Below, in pieces: positions 33,576 through 42,054 of a stretch of 64,000 nt of DNA. The position numbers and the translations under genes were made by a program. The stretch covers positions 992,001 to 1,056,000 of the forward strand of contig CBDCMS010000002.1 in assembly GCA_965219005.1 (NCBI GenBank), read 5' to 3'. The number at the start of each line of letters is the position of its first letter. The stretch's first letter is position 1. The notes under the pieces were generated by a model, which was not told where the DNA came from, made no database searches, and worked only from the letters and a program-made list of their open reading frames with translations. Origin of the DNA: CAUZIZ01 sp965219005 (lineage in GTDB: Bacteria > Acidobacteriota > UBA6911 > RPQK01 > JAJDTT01).

Positions 33576-35516
33576 ATGACATCTCTGAGACAGCAGCTCA
33601 AAGACTCTTTCGGTTTCGACGAATTTCTGCCCGGTCAGGAGAGCGTCATCGAAAACCTGATGGGTGGACACTCCGCTGCTGCGGTCTTTCCCACTGGCGG
33701 AGGAAAATCGCTCTGCTATCAGCTTCCGGCGCTGCTGCTCCCAGGGCTGACGCTGGTGGTGTCTCCGCTTATCGCTTTGATGAAGGATCAGATCGACCAG
33801 CTCAAGGGGCTCGGCATCGCCGCCGAACGAGTCGACTCGACACTGACCGGCGCCGAGTACCGATCCACCATGGACGCCATCCGTAGCGGGAGACTGCGCT
33901 TGCTCTATGTGGCTCCAGAGAGATTCAACAACGAGCGTTTTCGGGAGAGTCTGGCTCGTGTCGACTTATCGCTTTTTGCAGTCGATGAGGCTCATTGCAT
34001 CTCGGAATGGGGTCATAACTTTCGGCCCGATTACTTGAAGCTGTCCGACTACGCTCAGCGTTATCGGGCAGGGCGCTTGCTGGCCCTCACCGCCACCGCG
34101 ACTCCGCAGGTGCTTGACGACATCTGCCATGGTTTCCAAATCGAACCAGAATGTGCCGTACGCACCGGTTTCCATCGTCCCAACCTCGAGTTGCTCACCA
34201 CGCCAGTGGCTGCAGAAGACCGTGACGCCACGCTGCTGCGGCGTCTCGAGAAGAGCCCCAGGGGCTCGACCATCGTTTACGTTACTTTGCAGCGCACTTC
34301 CGAAGAGGTAGCCGAACGGCTGGCGGCAGCGGGTTTTTCTGCCCGCGCCTACCACGCTGGAATGAAGGACGAAGAAAGGGCCGAGGTCCAGGATTGGTTC
34401 CTCGCATCCGAAACGTCCATCGTGGTGGCAACGATCGCCTTCGGCATGGGGATCGACAAGCCAGACATTCGCTATGTGTACCACTACAACCTGCCGAAAA
34501 GCCTCGAGAACCTTTCCCAGGAGATCGGCCGTGCAGGTCGTGACGGCAATGCTGCGATTTGTGAGAGTTTTTTCTGCCCCGATGATCTGACGGTGCTCGA
34601 GAATTTCGCCTTCGGAGACACGCCTGCGCTGGAAGGGATACGGGGATTGCTTGAAGAGCTGGCTGCGGCGCCGGAACACTTCGACCTCAACCTCCATGAG
34701 GTTGCGCGGAACCACGACATCCGACTTCTGGTGGTGCGCACACTGCTCACCTACCTCGAGCTCAAGGGTTTCCTGGAGGCGCGCACGCCGACCTTTTCTG
34801 TCTACCGTTTTCGCCCCCTGTTATCCTCTCAGGAGATCCTGGAGCGGTTCAGCGGAGAGCGAAGGGTATTTCTGGCTGCCCTTCTGCAGCAGGCGAAGAA
34901 AGCCAAAGTCTGGTTCGACATCGATCTAGTCAAGGTGAGTCGGATCCTGGGAGCACCGCGGGACCGTCTGGTCCGAGCCCTCGACTACCTGGCTGAGCAG
35001 GAGTTGGTAGAGCTTCGCGTCGGAGGGGTTCGGCAGCGCTACCGCTGGCTGCGGCGGCCTGAGGAGCTGGATCAACTGGCGGCAGAACTCCATGCCAGGA
35101 CCCTGGAGCACGAAATTCGTGAGATTGAGCGCCTGGGCCGAGTCCTGCACCTGGCCACACTCGATGGCTGTCAGACCCAGTCTCTCTGTTCCTATTTTGG
35201 GGAAGCCTTGACCGAAGATTGCGGGCACTGCGGTTGGTGTCTGGGTGGTCAGCGCCCGGTGGCTTTACTTCCAAGGCCGGAAAAGACCGTCGATGAGGAC
35301 CTCTGGAATCAGGCTATCCAGGCCCGGGTGGAACATGCTGAGGTGCTGGCTGAGCCGCGCGCTTTCAGCCGCTTTCTGACTGGTCTCCGATCCCCCAGGA
35401 TCACCCGTGCTCGACTGGCTGCCCACCCGCTATTCGGCGTTCTGGAACAGGTACCGTTTACCTTGGTTCTGGAGCGGGTCAGGTCTGATTCCAGGGGGAA
35501 CAAGTCTCCCGAATGA
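33576..35516 (+). CDS. recQ: RecQ family ATP-dependent DNA helicase
   Basis: About 646 residues. Superfamily 2 motifs in order: FLPGQESVIENLMGG (motif 0), FPTGGGKSLCYQLPA (Walker A), VVSPLIALMKDQ, VDEAHCISEWGHNFRPDY (DEAH plus RecQ aromatic loop), ALTATATPQV, TIVYVTLQRTSEEVAERL, VVATIAFGMGIDKPDIRYV, QEIGRAGRDG. The RQC zinc region ends in C-x-x-C (CQTQSLCSYFGEALTEDCGHCGWC). No HRDC domain is evident in the C-terminus. Involved in recombination and replication repair. GTG at 33570 is an alternative start. Confidence 0.95.
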   Translation: MTSLRQQLKDSFGFDEFLPGQESVIENLMGGHSAAAVFPTGGGKSLCYQLPALLLPGLTLVVSPLIALMKDQIDQLKGLGIAAERVDSTLTGAEYRSTMDAIRSGRLRLLYVAPERFNNERFRESLARVDLSLFAVDEAHCISEWGHNFRPDYLKLSDYAQRYRAGRLLALTATATPQVLDDICHGFQIEPECAVRTGFHRPNLELLTTPVAAEDRDATLLRRLEKSPRGSTIVYVTLQRTSEEVAERLAAAGFSARAYHAGMKDEERAEVQDWFLASETSIVVATIAFGMGIDKPDIRYVYHYNLPKSLENLSQEIGRAGRDGNAAICESFFCPDDLTVLENFAFGDTPALEGIRGLLEELAAAPEHFDLNLHEVARNHDIRLLVVRTLLTYLELKGFLEARTPTFSVYRFRPLLSSQEILERFSGERRVFLAALLQQAKKAKVWFDIDLVKVSRILGAPRDRLVRALDYLAEQELVELRVGGVRQRYRWLRRPEELDQLAAELHARTLEHEIREIERLGRVLHLATLDGCQTQSLCSYFGEALTEDCGHCGWCLGGQRPVALLPRPEKTVDEDLWNQAIQARVEHAEVLAEPRAFSRFLTGLRSPRITRARLAAHPLFGVLEQVPFTLVLERVRSDSRGNKSPE

Positions 35517-35615
35517 CAGCTGCAACCAGGCGAAGTTGTCAGAAGAGAGTCAGTAAGGCCATAATAGTGGAGGTGACTGGACAGATTTCCGTTTGTGCAT
35601 TGAAGGGTATGAAGG

Positions 35616-36191
35616 ATGTATCGTTTAGCTGATGTCACGGCTCGACTCCTGCGAGTCGCAGGGTTGTCGATTGTGCTTTCGTGGAGTTTGGGTAGCGTCG
35701 GTAGAGCTACCGATCTCGATGCAGAGATAGCGGCGCTCGATCTGCAGCGATTCGATCAAGAGACTGTCAGCGCTCCCGATTTCACTGTTACTGGACTCGA
35801 CAACAAGAAAATGACCCTGAGCGGCTTCAGAGGACGCCTGGTGCTGCTGAATTTCTGGGCTACATGGTGAACTTATTGCACTACAGAGAGGTCCTCTCTG
35901 GAAAAGGTCCATGCCAAGTTCAAAGACAAGGGGTTCGTCGTCCTGGGCGTTTCTTTGGATCAGGGAGGTCTAGAAACCGTCAAGCAGTTTGCCGAGAAGC
36001 ATGAGATTGAATTCCCGATTGGGGTTGATCTGGAGAAAGAAGCCAAGTGGAGATACCGCGTGAGAGGAACTCCTAGTTCGTTTCTTATCGGGGCCGACGG
36101 CCGCGTGATCTTTGGTGCCGTGGGTCCACGTCGGTGGGACAGCGAGCCAGGTCAAAGACTGATTGAGGCATTGCTCTCTTCAGTCCCCTAG
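35616..36191 (+). CDS. TlpA/thioredoxin-fold protein, candidate selenoprotein (UxxC)
   Basis: A 191-residue exported thioredoxin-like protein (signal/anchor about residues 10-29, VAGLSIVLSWSLGSVGRA). AHp/TlpA family features: SAPDFTVTGLDNKKMTLSGF, LVLLNFWATW, then SLEKVHAKFKDKGFVVLGVS, and cis-Pro GTPSSFLIGADG. Exactly where the first Cys of CxxC belongs (residue 85) the codon is TGA (35868-35870), followed by T-Y-C, and the same frame continues without another stop to TAG at 36191. A perfect 7-bp stem with GTC loop (GGUC exposed) sits 13 nt after the TGA, as in bacterial SECIS elements. AAGGG lies 8 nt before the ATG. Read as Sec, the active site is U-T-Y-C. A nonsense mutation is the alternative. 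Confidence 0.85.
35868..35900 (+). promoter_or_regulatory. Candidate bacterial SECIS element
   Basis: UGA codon followed after 13 nt by the hairpin CAGAGAG-GTC-CTCTCTG (35884-35900). The apical GGUC lies about 19 nt after the UGA, close to the spacing in E. coli fdhF where the G-U of the loop contacts SelB. The hairpin lies within the coding frame, as bacterial SECIS must. Confidence 0.7.
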
Positions 36192-36217
36192 TGGAGATCT
36201 CCTGGGGCTCTACCTAG

Positions 36218-36276
36218 ATTCACTGTTTACCGTCTACTGTTTCCACTGTTCACTGTTCACTGTTCACGGTCCACTG
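36218..36276. repeat. TTCACTG heptad repeat
   Basis: Degenerate then perfect TTCACTG units (for example CACTGTTCACTGTTCACTG) in the gap between the selenoprotein gene and the next propeller gene. Confidence 0.75.
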
Positions 36277-36311
36277 CTTCCGATCCCACCCTTCCCGTCA
36301 GGAGGAATCAA

Positions 36312-37862
36312 ATGAAACGAAGAGACTTTCTGAGAGCCTCGACCGGTCTGCCTTTGATGGCATCGGCCGGGGCTACTCCGGCGAGCCTGATTCAGAATGC
36401 TCCGACACCGGCACCCGGCATCCTGGAACTGGGACGCCAGAAGCAGCTCTTTCTCGATGACTGGCTGATTGAAGACGCGAGCCGTATCTCGCGCTTCATG
36501 TACCGTCCCGAGAAGTACTCGGGGAATCCCGTCATCGAAGCGGATCGACCCTGGGAAATGGGCCTTCAGGGTGGGTATTTCACGGGAGTTCAAATCTTCG
36601 GACAGGCCGTTGTCTACGACGAAGAAGAGAAGATTTTCAAGACCTGGTATATTCCCCGGTCCCATGAGGACGGAGAGCAACCCTGGTGCTATGCGGTTTC
36701 CTCGGATGGCTACCATTGGGAGAAGCCGAACCTGGGAATCTACGAATTTCGAGGTTCCAAGAACAACAACATCCTGGCGGACTACAGGGATCCACACTAC
36801 TTCAACGTCTTCAAGGATCCTCAGGACCCCGATCCCGAGCGTCGCTACAAGGCCCTGGGGGAGCAGGAAGGACCCATCCCCAACCACACGGGAGGTGCCG
36901 CCGTGGCCTTTTCGCCCGATGGGATTCACTGGAATCCCTGGCCCGGCAATCCAGTGGTTCGTCACGGCCCCAATCTGGGGGATGCCCCGACTATTCTCGG
37001 TTGGGATCACCTGCGAAAGAAGTATGTTCTGTATCCGCGGCCGGGACACCCTCTAGCCTTCGAGATAAGCGGAAACGGCGTCCATCGCCACATCCGAATC
37101 GTGGGATACTCGGAGAGCGATGACTTCGTCAACTGGACGCCTACTCGGCTGATGTTGGCCCCGGACCGGGAGGACCGAGTTGACTACCAGTACATGTGCT
37201 TCACGGCGGGGATCACGGCGGGTATCTACGTGGGGTTCCTTTGGATGCACGAAACCCACGAACAGGTGTGGGATATCTTTCTGATGACCAGTCGAGATGG
37301 CTTCCACTGGAGCTGGGTAGACCGGAAGCTTCCCTTTCTGGGTAGGGGAGAGGTCGGTACCTACGATGCTGGCTACATGTCTCCCTCGAGCCCCATTTTC
37401 CACGATGAGAAGATCTGGCTCTATTACGGAGCCTACAGCGCGGCCCACAGCTATCGGACCAGCAGGCTGGGGGATAGGAACACCCTTTCGATTGCTCTCG
37501 CAACCCTACCCGCAGATCGCTGGGTGGGGCTTTTGGCGGGTCCCTTCCAGGGAAGCATCCTGACCCGGCCCTTCACCTTTTCCGGTTCGAAACTGATGCT
37601 GGACATCGATGCTTCTCTGCCTATGGAACTGCCCAAGAGCTACCGCAACTACGACGAGTGCGAGGTGCGAGCGGCCCTGGTGGATCAGTCAGGAGGCGCC
37701 ATTGAGGGGTTTACCCTGGAGAGGTCAAAACCGCTGCTGGAGGGTGGACGGCAGGAGATGAGCTGGGAAGGTATGGAGGTTTCGCAGCTGGAAGGCAAGC
37801 CGGTCCAGCTGCGGCTGGCGATCCGGGCGGCGGCGCTCTACTCCCTCCAGTTCGTCAGCTGA
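36312..37862 (+). CDS. Tat-exported propeller glycosidase-like protein (paralog 2)
   Basis: A 516-residue protein with a twin-arginine leader (MKRRDFLRASTGLPLMASAGA). ELGRQKQLFLDDWLIEDASRISRFMYRPEKY begins the mature domain; propeller signatures follow: KTWYIPRSHEDGEQPWCYAVSSDGYHWEKP (blade with Asp-Gly turn), ERRYKALGEQEGP, AFSPDGIHWNPWP, GWDHLRKKYVLYP, DGFHWSWVDRKLPFL, EKIWLYYGAYSAAH. A terminal beta-sandwich (SKLMLDIDASLPMEL, LEGKPVQLRLAIRAAALYSLQF) matches paralogs 1 and 3. AGGAGG precedes the ATG. It probably hydrolyses or binds an oligosaccharide; catalytic carboxylates cannot be assigned by eye. Confidence 0.8.
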   Translation: MKRRDFLRASTGLPLMASAGATPASLIQNAPTPAPGILELGRQKQLFLDDWLIEDASRISRFMYRPEKYSGNPVIEADRPWEMGLQGGYFTGVQIFGQAVVYDEEEKIFKTWYIPRSHEDGEQPWCYAVSSDGYHWEKPNLGIYEFRGSKNNNILADYRDPHYFNVFKDPQDPDPERRYKALGEQEGPIPNHTGGAAVAFSPDGIHWNPWPGNPVVRHGPNLGDAPTILGWDHLRKKYVLYPRPGHPLAFEISGNGVHRHIRIVGYSESDDFVNWTPTRLMLAPDREDRVDYQYMCFTAGITAGIYVGFLWMHETHEQVWDIFLMTSRDGFHWSWVDRKLPFLGRGEVGTYDAGYMSPSSPIFHDEKIWLYYGAYSAAHSYRTSRLGDRNTLSIALATLPADRWVGLLAGPFQGSILTRPFTFSGSKLMLDIDASLPMELPKSYRNYDECEVRAALVDQSGGAIEGFTLERSKPLLEGGRQEMSWEGMEVSQLEGKPVQLRLAIRAAALYSLQFVS

Positions 37863-37897
37863 GGGTCCGTTGGGACTGCCTGGGCGATAAGAGTTCG

Positions 37898-39412
37898 TTA
37901 GCGCTCGATCCAGAAGGAGAAAAGTCGGGCCTGGTAGAGCCTGAAACGGAAGCGGATCGACTGGTCCCGCAGGGAGCTGAGATCGGCTTGCCCCTGCCAT
38001 TTGATCTCTGCCCGCAGGTGATCCCCCTGGATCCTCTCACACCGATCCTGGCTCCAACCTTCCAGCACCTTGCGGCCGCGCCGGTCTACTACCTCTACCC
38101 GCAGCTCGCCCCTTGAGGCATCTGTATTGACAAAAAGACGATGGCCGGCAAAACGAATCGGTCGAGTTTCAACGAATCCTCCCTTCTCGTCGGCGCCGAA
38201 GGAAACAAAGCGGTCCCGTTTGAGCTTGGCCAAGTGGATCCCGCCCAGGTAGGGTCCCTCGGGGTGAAAACGATGATTGATGCCGGTGTAGTAGAACCAG
38301 AGCTCGTCACCATGGACCATGGGTCGGGAGGCGGCCAGGATTTGTCCTGTATCAATGGCTCCGTTTCCTTCCGATGAGACGGGAATGAATGACTCTCGCC
38401 CGCCGACCTTCACCCATGTTCTCAGATCTCGGCTAGTGGACAGTTTCACCGAATTGACTCCCTCCTGGTTCCGGTTTGGCGAATGGCCACTGGCCTCGAA
38501 GAAGTTGGGTAGACCGATGTAGACTCCCTCATAGGGGAAGATCGGCATGTTGTAGATCTCGGTGTTGTAGTGTTCGGGCTGGTTGTGAGTCATCATTCGC
38601 AGACCCGGGTCTGTCAGATGCTCTCTAATGCGCCTCTCTCCCAGGATCTGGTCGAAGGCGTCGGCGTGGAAGATCAGCTCGGGTGAGGTCCAGTTTTCGA
38701 AGTCTTCGCTCAAGGAGAGGAATACCGAGCGGCCGAATGGGCCCCGGTGTTTTACCGTCGCAATGAATCGCTTCGTTGTCTCATCGTAGTTGAGATGGGA
38801 CTCATCCTGGCTGGGAATCGGGGGTACATCCAGTTTCGTGAACAGATAGCCGTCCTTCGAGATCGCCGGCTGGCGATCTCGGGAGCCGATGAGTCCCTTG
38901 TAGCGGCGATCCGGTGACGCGTCGGGATCCCGAAGAACGTGTTTGATGTAGGCCTCCGGTTCCTCTTTGAGCAGCAGCAGGTTGTTTTCCCGTGAGCCTT
39001 GGAACTCCCTCAGTCCCAAGTCCGGTTTTTCCCACTTGATTCCGTCGCGAGACCGTGCGAATGCGGTCATGTGGTCGGCCGTGTACCACATCTTCCACAC
39101 CTGCTCCTCGGGATCCCAGCAAGGAGCACTTCGAATCTGGATTAACTTGCTGGGCTTGGGCCCAGTGGACCTCTCCCAGGGCCTGTCGGAAGAGACCACC
39201 GGGTTCCCTTCGTATTTTCGGGGTTGCTGGATCCGGCGCTCCACGCGGTAGATTGCCCCCAGAAGAAAATCGTCTAGAAAGAGTTGGTGCTCCCCGGTAG
39301 GCAAGCTGACATAGTCGTAGCTCTGTGGAGGTGGCGGGGCCCCCTGGATCAATTGCAGAAAACAGAAGAGCGTCAGTACAGATCCTGTAAGTCTTTCGTG
39401 CGCGCGGCTCAC
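37898..39412 (-). CDS. Secreted propeller glycosidase-like protein (paralog 3)
   Basis: A 504-residue protein with a signal peptide (VLTLFCFLQLIQG). LPTGEHQLFLDDFLLGAIYRVERRIQQPRKYEG is the conserved opening; blades include KMWYTADHMTAFARSRDGIKWEKPDLG, RRYKGLIGSRDRQPAISKDGYLF, TKRFIATVKHRG, DELWFYYTGINHRFHPEGP. It ends with the C-terminal sandwich (GHRLFVNTDASRGELRVEVVDRRGRKV, LSSLRDQSIRFRFRLYQARLFSFW). It uses a GTG start and converges with paralog 2, their stops only 35 bp apart. Three copies within 9 kb point to a local carbohydrate-degrading specialisation. Confidence 0.78.
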   Translation of the reverse strand: MSRAHERLTGSVLTLFCFLQLIQGAPPPPQSYDYVSLPTGEHQLFLDDFLLGAIYRVERRIQQPRKYEGNPVVSSDRPWERSTGPKPSKLIQIRSAPCWDPEEQVWKMWYTADHMTAFARSRDGIKWEKPDLGLREFQGSRENNLLLLKEEPEAYIKHVLRDPDASPDRRYKGLIGSRDRQPAISKDGYLFTKLDVPPIPSQDESHLNYDETTKRFIATVKHRGPFGRSVFLSLSEDFENWTSPELIFHADAFDQILGERRIREHLTDPGLRMMTHNQPEHYNTEIYNMPIFPYEGVYIGLPNFFEASGHSPNRNQEGVNSVKLSTSRDLRTWVKVGGRESFIPVSSEGNGAIDTGQILAASRPMVHGDELWFYYTGINHRFHPEGPYLGGIHLAKLKRDRFVSFGADEKGGFVETRPIRFAGHRLFVNTDASRGELRVEVVDRRGRKVLEGWSQDRCERIQGDHLRAEIKWQGQADLSSLRDQSIRFRFRLYQARLFSFWIER

Positions 39413-39478
39413 GGTATCTCCCTTCGTGGTCTTGTGGAGAGCTGGGATGATTGATGGCGTGCCGTCCGGAGTAGCAGC

Positions 39479-40342
39479 TCAATTGCAGTCGATAGTCTCA
39501 CGAAAGTAGCGCTTGCCATCGAGAAAGAGCTTGGTCTCTTCGTGCGTGAGACGGTACTGGGTGGTGCTGCCGTCGTTGTAGGTTAGAAGCAACGCGCCCT
39601 CGTCGAGGCTTCCCGAAACCGTCCATTCCCCGGCATTCTCTGCTTGAAAGGCTCCACTTGCTCCACCGCCGAAGCCTCCGGACTTTGAACTCTTGAAAAA
39701 GCGTCCCTCCGGACACAGCCAGATATAATTCTCTTCGGTGTAGCCGCTGCGTGTGAAGAAACGCGACAGCTTGTGGCCGCTGAGGTGCTCCATCCAGGGA
39801 CTAGCACCTTCTTTGGATGCGGGTTTCGTCTGTGCCAGCGAGAGTGAAGCGCTTATCTTATCTAACGCCGCAAGCAGTTTTTCGGCATCCTTGGGCCCGC
39901 TTGCGGCCATGAAGGAGACGCCCCGTCCGCTTTCTCCGACGATCGTCGTCACCTGTCCCACCAGAGGATTTCGGGAACCGCTTACGGAATACTTGGCAGT
40001 CAGGACAGGGTCTTCGATCTGCACTTGTCCTGCGGGATGGAACACGACCCCATTTCCCACAGTGATGGCCTGACTCATGGCGCTCTGTGCTCCCTGCACG
40101 GTCATTTCGTCGATGGTCGCGAAAATGTGTGCTTCAAAAACCTGGCTCCTCATGAGAAGGACATTGCCATTTTGCGGTAGCACGGCGGCCCAGCCAGCAG
40201 GCAGAACTAACGATGCGCCGTAGTCGGGAAACTCCAGCTTCGCCTCCCCCTGGTATTGCACGCCTGGCTTGACGACCTCGGCCTCGATGCGCGGCGCAAC
40301 ATGGAAGAGGATCAAGACGAATACGATTCTGAGGATACGCAT
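39479..40342 (-). CDS. Secreted hypothetical protein
   Basis: A 287-residue protein with a signal peptide (MRILRIVFVLILFHVAPRIEA). An N-terminal half of mixed beta strands (LVLPAGWAAVLPQNGNVLLMRSQVFEAHIF) resembles lipoprotein-like or DcrB-type domains. A linker at about 180 leads to a C-terminal half with Gly/Ser-rich FKSSKSGGFGGGASGAF and GEWTVSGSLDEGALLLTYNDGSTTQYRLT, the pattern of small calycin-like stress domains. A lone C-terminal Cys is unusual. Family not named with confidence. Upstream, in the same direction, is a PPOX-class protein. Confidence 0.6.
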   Translation of the reverse strand: MRILRIVFVLILFHVAPRIEAEVVKPGVQYQGEAKLEFPDYGASLVLPAGWAAVLPQNGNVLLMRSQVFEAHIFATIDEMTVQGAQSAMSQAITVGNGVVFHPAGQVQIEDPVLTAKYSVSGSRNPLVGQVTTIVGESGRGVSFMAASGPKDAEKLLAALDKISASLSLAQTKPASKEGASPWMEHLSGHKLSRFFTRSGYTEENYIWLCPEGRFFKSSKSGGFGGGASGAFQAENAGEWTVSGSLDEGALLLTYNDGSTTQYRLTHEETKLFLDGKRYFRETIDCN

Positions 40343-40381
40343 GGTGGCAACCGCGGTTTTGTAACCCGGCCTCCTGGCCAG

Positions 40382-40768
40382 CTAGGCTTCGATCTCAATC
40401 TCCAGAAATGCGCGTTTGTGATAACGCCCCGAGAACCTGGCTAAAGTGTCTGCTATTTTCATCCCCCAGCGGTATTTTCGACGAAGCATCTTGTAAGCGA
40501 GTTGAATGACTTCAGGATCGCTGACGATGCGTCCCTGGCCATCGAGCCACTCGCTCGAGATCTTGCCGCGACTGTTACAGGCTGCGAGTCGCACACGACC
40601 GTTGGCACGGACTCGCTTGACCTTGCCGGCGCTAGCTTCGCTGAATACGTAGTATAGACGGTCTGCCCCGGCAATCCACACGGGTGTGCGTACCTCTTTT
40701 CCGCTTTTCCGGAAGGTTGCCAGGTTCACGTAAGACTCTGCTGCGGGATCGAAGGGCCGGTTTTTCAT
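40382..40768 (-). CDS. PPOX class flavin/F420-binding oxidoreductase
   Basis: A 128-residue split-barrel protein: SYVNLATFRKSGKEVRTPVWIAGADRLYYVFSEASAGKVKRVRANGRVRLAACNSRGK is the canonical PPOX/pyridoxamine-phosphate-oxidase-like core, in F420-type style (R-x-x-G-K...TP-W). The C-terminal YRWGMKIADTLAR finishes the fold. Such proteins reduce or oxidise small substrates with F420H2 or FMN; cofactor and substrate cannot be fixed here. Confidence 0.85.
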   Translation of the reverse strand: MKNRPFDPAAESYVNLATFRKSGKEVRTPVWIAGADRLYYVFSEASAGKVKRVRANGRVRLAACNSRGKISSEWLDGQGRIVSDPEVIQLAYKMLRRKYRWGMKIADTLARFSGRYHKRAFLEIEIEA

Positions 40769-40819
40769 TCAGATCCACCTGAGGCTCTATTGAACCACGT
40801 TTTGCCAAGTTGAAACTTG

Positions 40820-41031
40820 AATAGTGAGCAGTAGTGCAGTGAGCAGTGAACAGTGCCGGAAGGAGGTGTTGCAGTGCACGGATAGACTGCCAGCATTGCG
40901 AAGCCAAGGCAGAGCCGCGAACGACTTGACGCGTCTGCAATATGAGCCCAGAATCCCGAGGAGAGAGCCGGATAACAGCAAAATTTCCCCCATCCCCGAT
41001 CCCTCGCTGGCGCTTCAGGTTCCAATGGCTA
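40820..41031 (+). repeat. Composite intergenic repeat (second full copy)
   Basis: CAGTGAA/AGTGAGCAGT heptads at the left, then a central block starting CAGAGCCGCGAACGACTTGA (about 40909), then GAGGAGAGAGCCGGATAACA, then the CCTCGCTGGCGCTTCAGG module (41002-41019). It matches 16680-16860 read on the minus strand for about 110 bp with substitutions, except that the last module is inverted. No gene is seen in 40769-41195. Confidence 0.78.
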
Positions 41032-41071
41032 GAAGATCATGCAAAAGTCGCCATCCGTCGGCTCGGTCTCA

Positions 41072-41120
41072 TGTATACAACCCACACGTGTATACCAATT
41101 GGTGGACGGGGTATAGAGTA
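41072..41120 (+). promoter_or_regulatory. Possible operator of the HpcH aldolase gene
   Basis: Two TGTATAC boxes (41072 and 41089) about 17 bp apart, an ACACGTGT palindrome between, and CCAATTGG next to the second. The mix of short palindromes suits a GntR- or LacI-type dimer site, but no regulator gene is adjacent. Confidence 0.35.
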
Positions 41121-41195
41121 GCACGGGGTAGAGAGGAACGCCCTGGCTACGTGGGTTCGCCCACTTGCCGAGTCTACAGCGCAGAGGAGGGGTGA

Positions 41196-42041
41196 ATGTC
41201 ACGACGCCACGACAGCAGTATCGGAGTCGACGATCCATGGTATCCGGAAGGGGGACCCGGACGGCATCTCAAGGCAAGGCTGAAGAGGGGCGAGGTGCTA
41301 ATTGGCCCGCTGCTCGAGGAATACGCGCGTCCCTCGTTAATCAAGCTGTTTAGGCACGCCGGGTTCGACTTCGTCTACATCGAGTACGAACACACCTTGT
41401 TCGGCTTGCCCGACCTGGCCGACACTATTTTGTCCGCTCGTGACAACGGGCTGCCCGTCATCGCCAAGACGCCCCAACTGGAGCGCCAAGAGGTATCCAA
41501 GCTGTTGGAGGCCGGTGTCGTAGGAATCCAGCTTCCCCGCACCGAGACCCGCGAGCAGGTCGAGACGCTGCTGAGTTACTTGAAATTCCCCCCAACGGGG
41601 ACGCGCGCGGTGGCGCCAGGCTGGGGCAACAGCGATTACCGAGGCGTCACCGACTGGCAAGGCTGGATGGATGAGCAGGACCAGGAGACCACGGTCGTCA
41701 TCCACATCGAGACAGCTTTGGCTTACGAAAATGCTGAAGATATCTTGAGTGTCCCCGGGATCGACATGTGCTACGTCGGCCCGGGAGACTCGTCGATTGA
41801 ACTGGGACACCCCGGCGATTTCGATCACCCCGATGTACGCGCACCCATGAAACACGTCCTTGAACTGTGCAAGAAATATGGCATCGCGTTTGGTACCACA
41901 CCTTCGGGCGGGAAGGCTGCAGGCGAGTGGGCTCGTCTGGGTGCCACCTTCTTTGAAGCTGAGTCCGAAGTAGGATTCATCCGCGCTGGAGCCGCCGCCC
42001 TTCTGTCTGACTACAGAGAGCACATCGGCTCGCTTGGCTGA
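41196..42041 (+). CDS. HpcH/HpaI aldolase family protein
   Basis: A 281-residue class II pyruvate-type aldolase: LEEYARPSLIKLFRHAGFDFVYIEYEH (the barrel start with metal-side Glu), DNGLPVIAKTPQLERQEVSKLLEAGVVGIQLPRTETREQ, TTVVIHIETALAYENAEDIL (metal-ligand Glu), and VGPGDSSIELGHPGDFDHPDV (Asp ligand). These use Mg/Mn and pyruvate to cleave 2-keto-3-deoxy acids. No signal peptide, unlike the exported relative at 18091. AGAGGAGG precedes the ATG; a likely operator is marked upstream. Confidence 0.9.
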   Translation: MSRRHDSSIGVDDPWYPEGGPGRHLKARLKRGEVLIGPLLEEYARPSLIKLFRHAGFDFVYIEYEHTLFGLPDLADTILSARDNGLPVIAKTPQLERQEVSKLLEAGVVGIQLPRTETREQVETLLSYLKFPPTGTRAVAPGWGNSDYRGVTDWQGWMDEQDQETTVVIHIETALAYENAEDILSVPGIDMCYVGPGDSSIELGHPGDFDHPDVRAPMKHVLELCKKYGIAFGTTPSGGKAAGEWARLGATFFEAESEVGFIRAGAAALLSDYREHIGSLG

Positions 42042-42054
42042 CAAGGCGCCAAGA

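Noticed and set aside
35955..36191. Separate 78-codon thioredoxin-like gene
   Set aside because: It is the same frame as the upstream part and lacks its own ribosome-binding site; better read as the second part of the TGA-containing gene.
40824..41195. Plus-strand 123-codon frame upstream of the HpcH aldolase
   Set aside because: It is translation of the composite intergenic repeat, with no family resemblance or ribosome-binding site.
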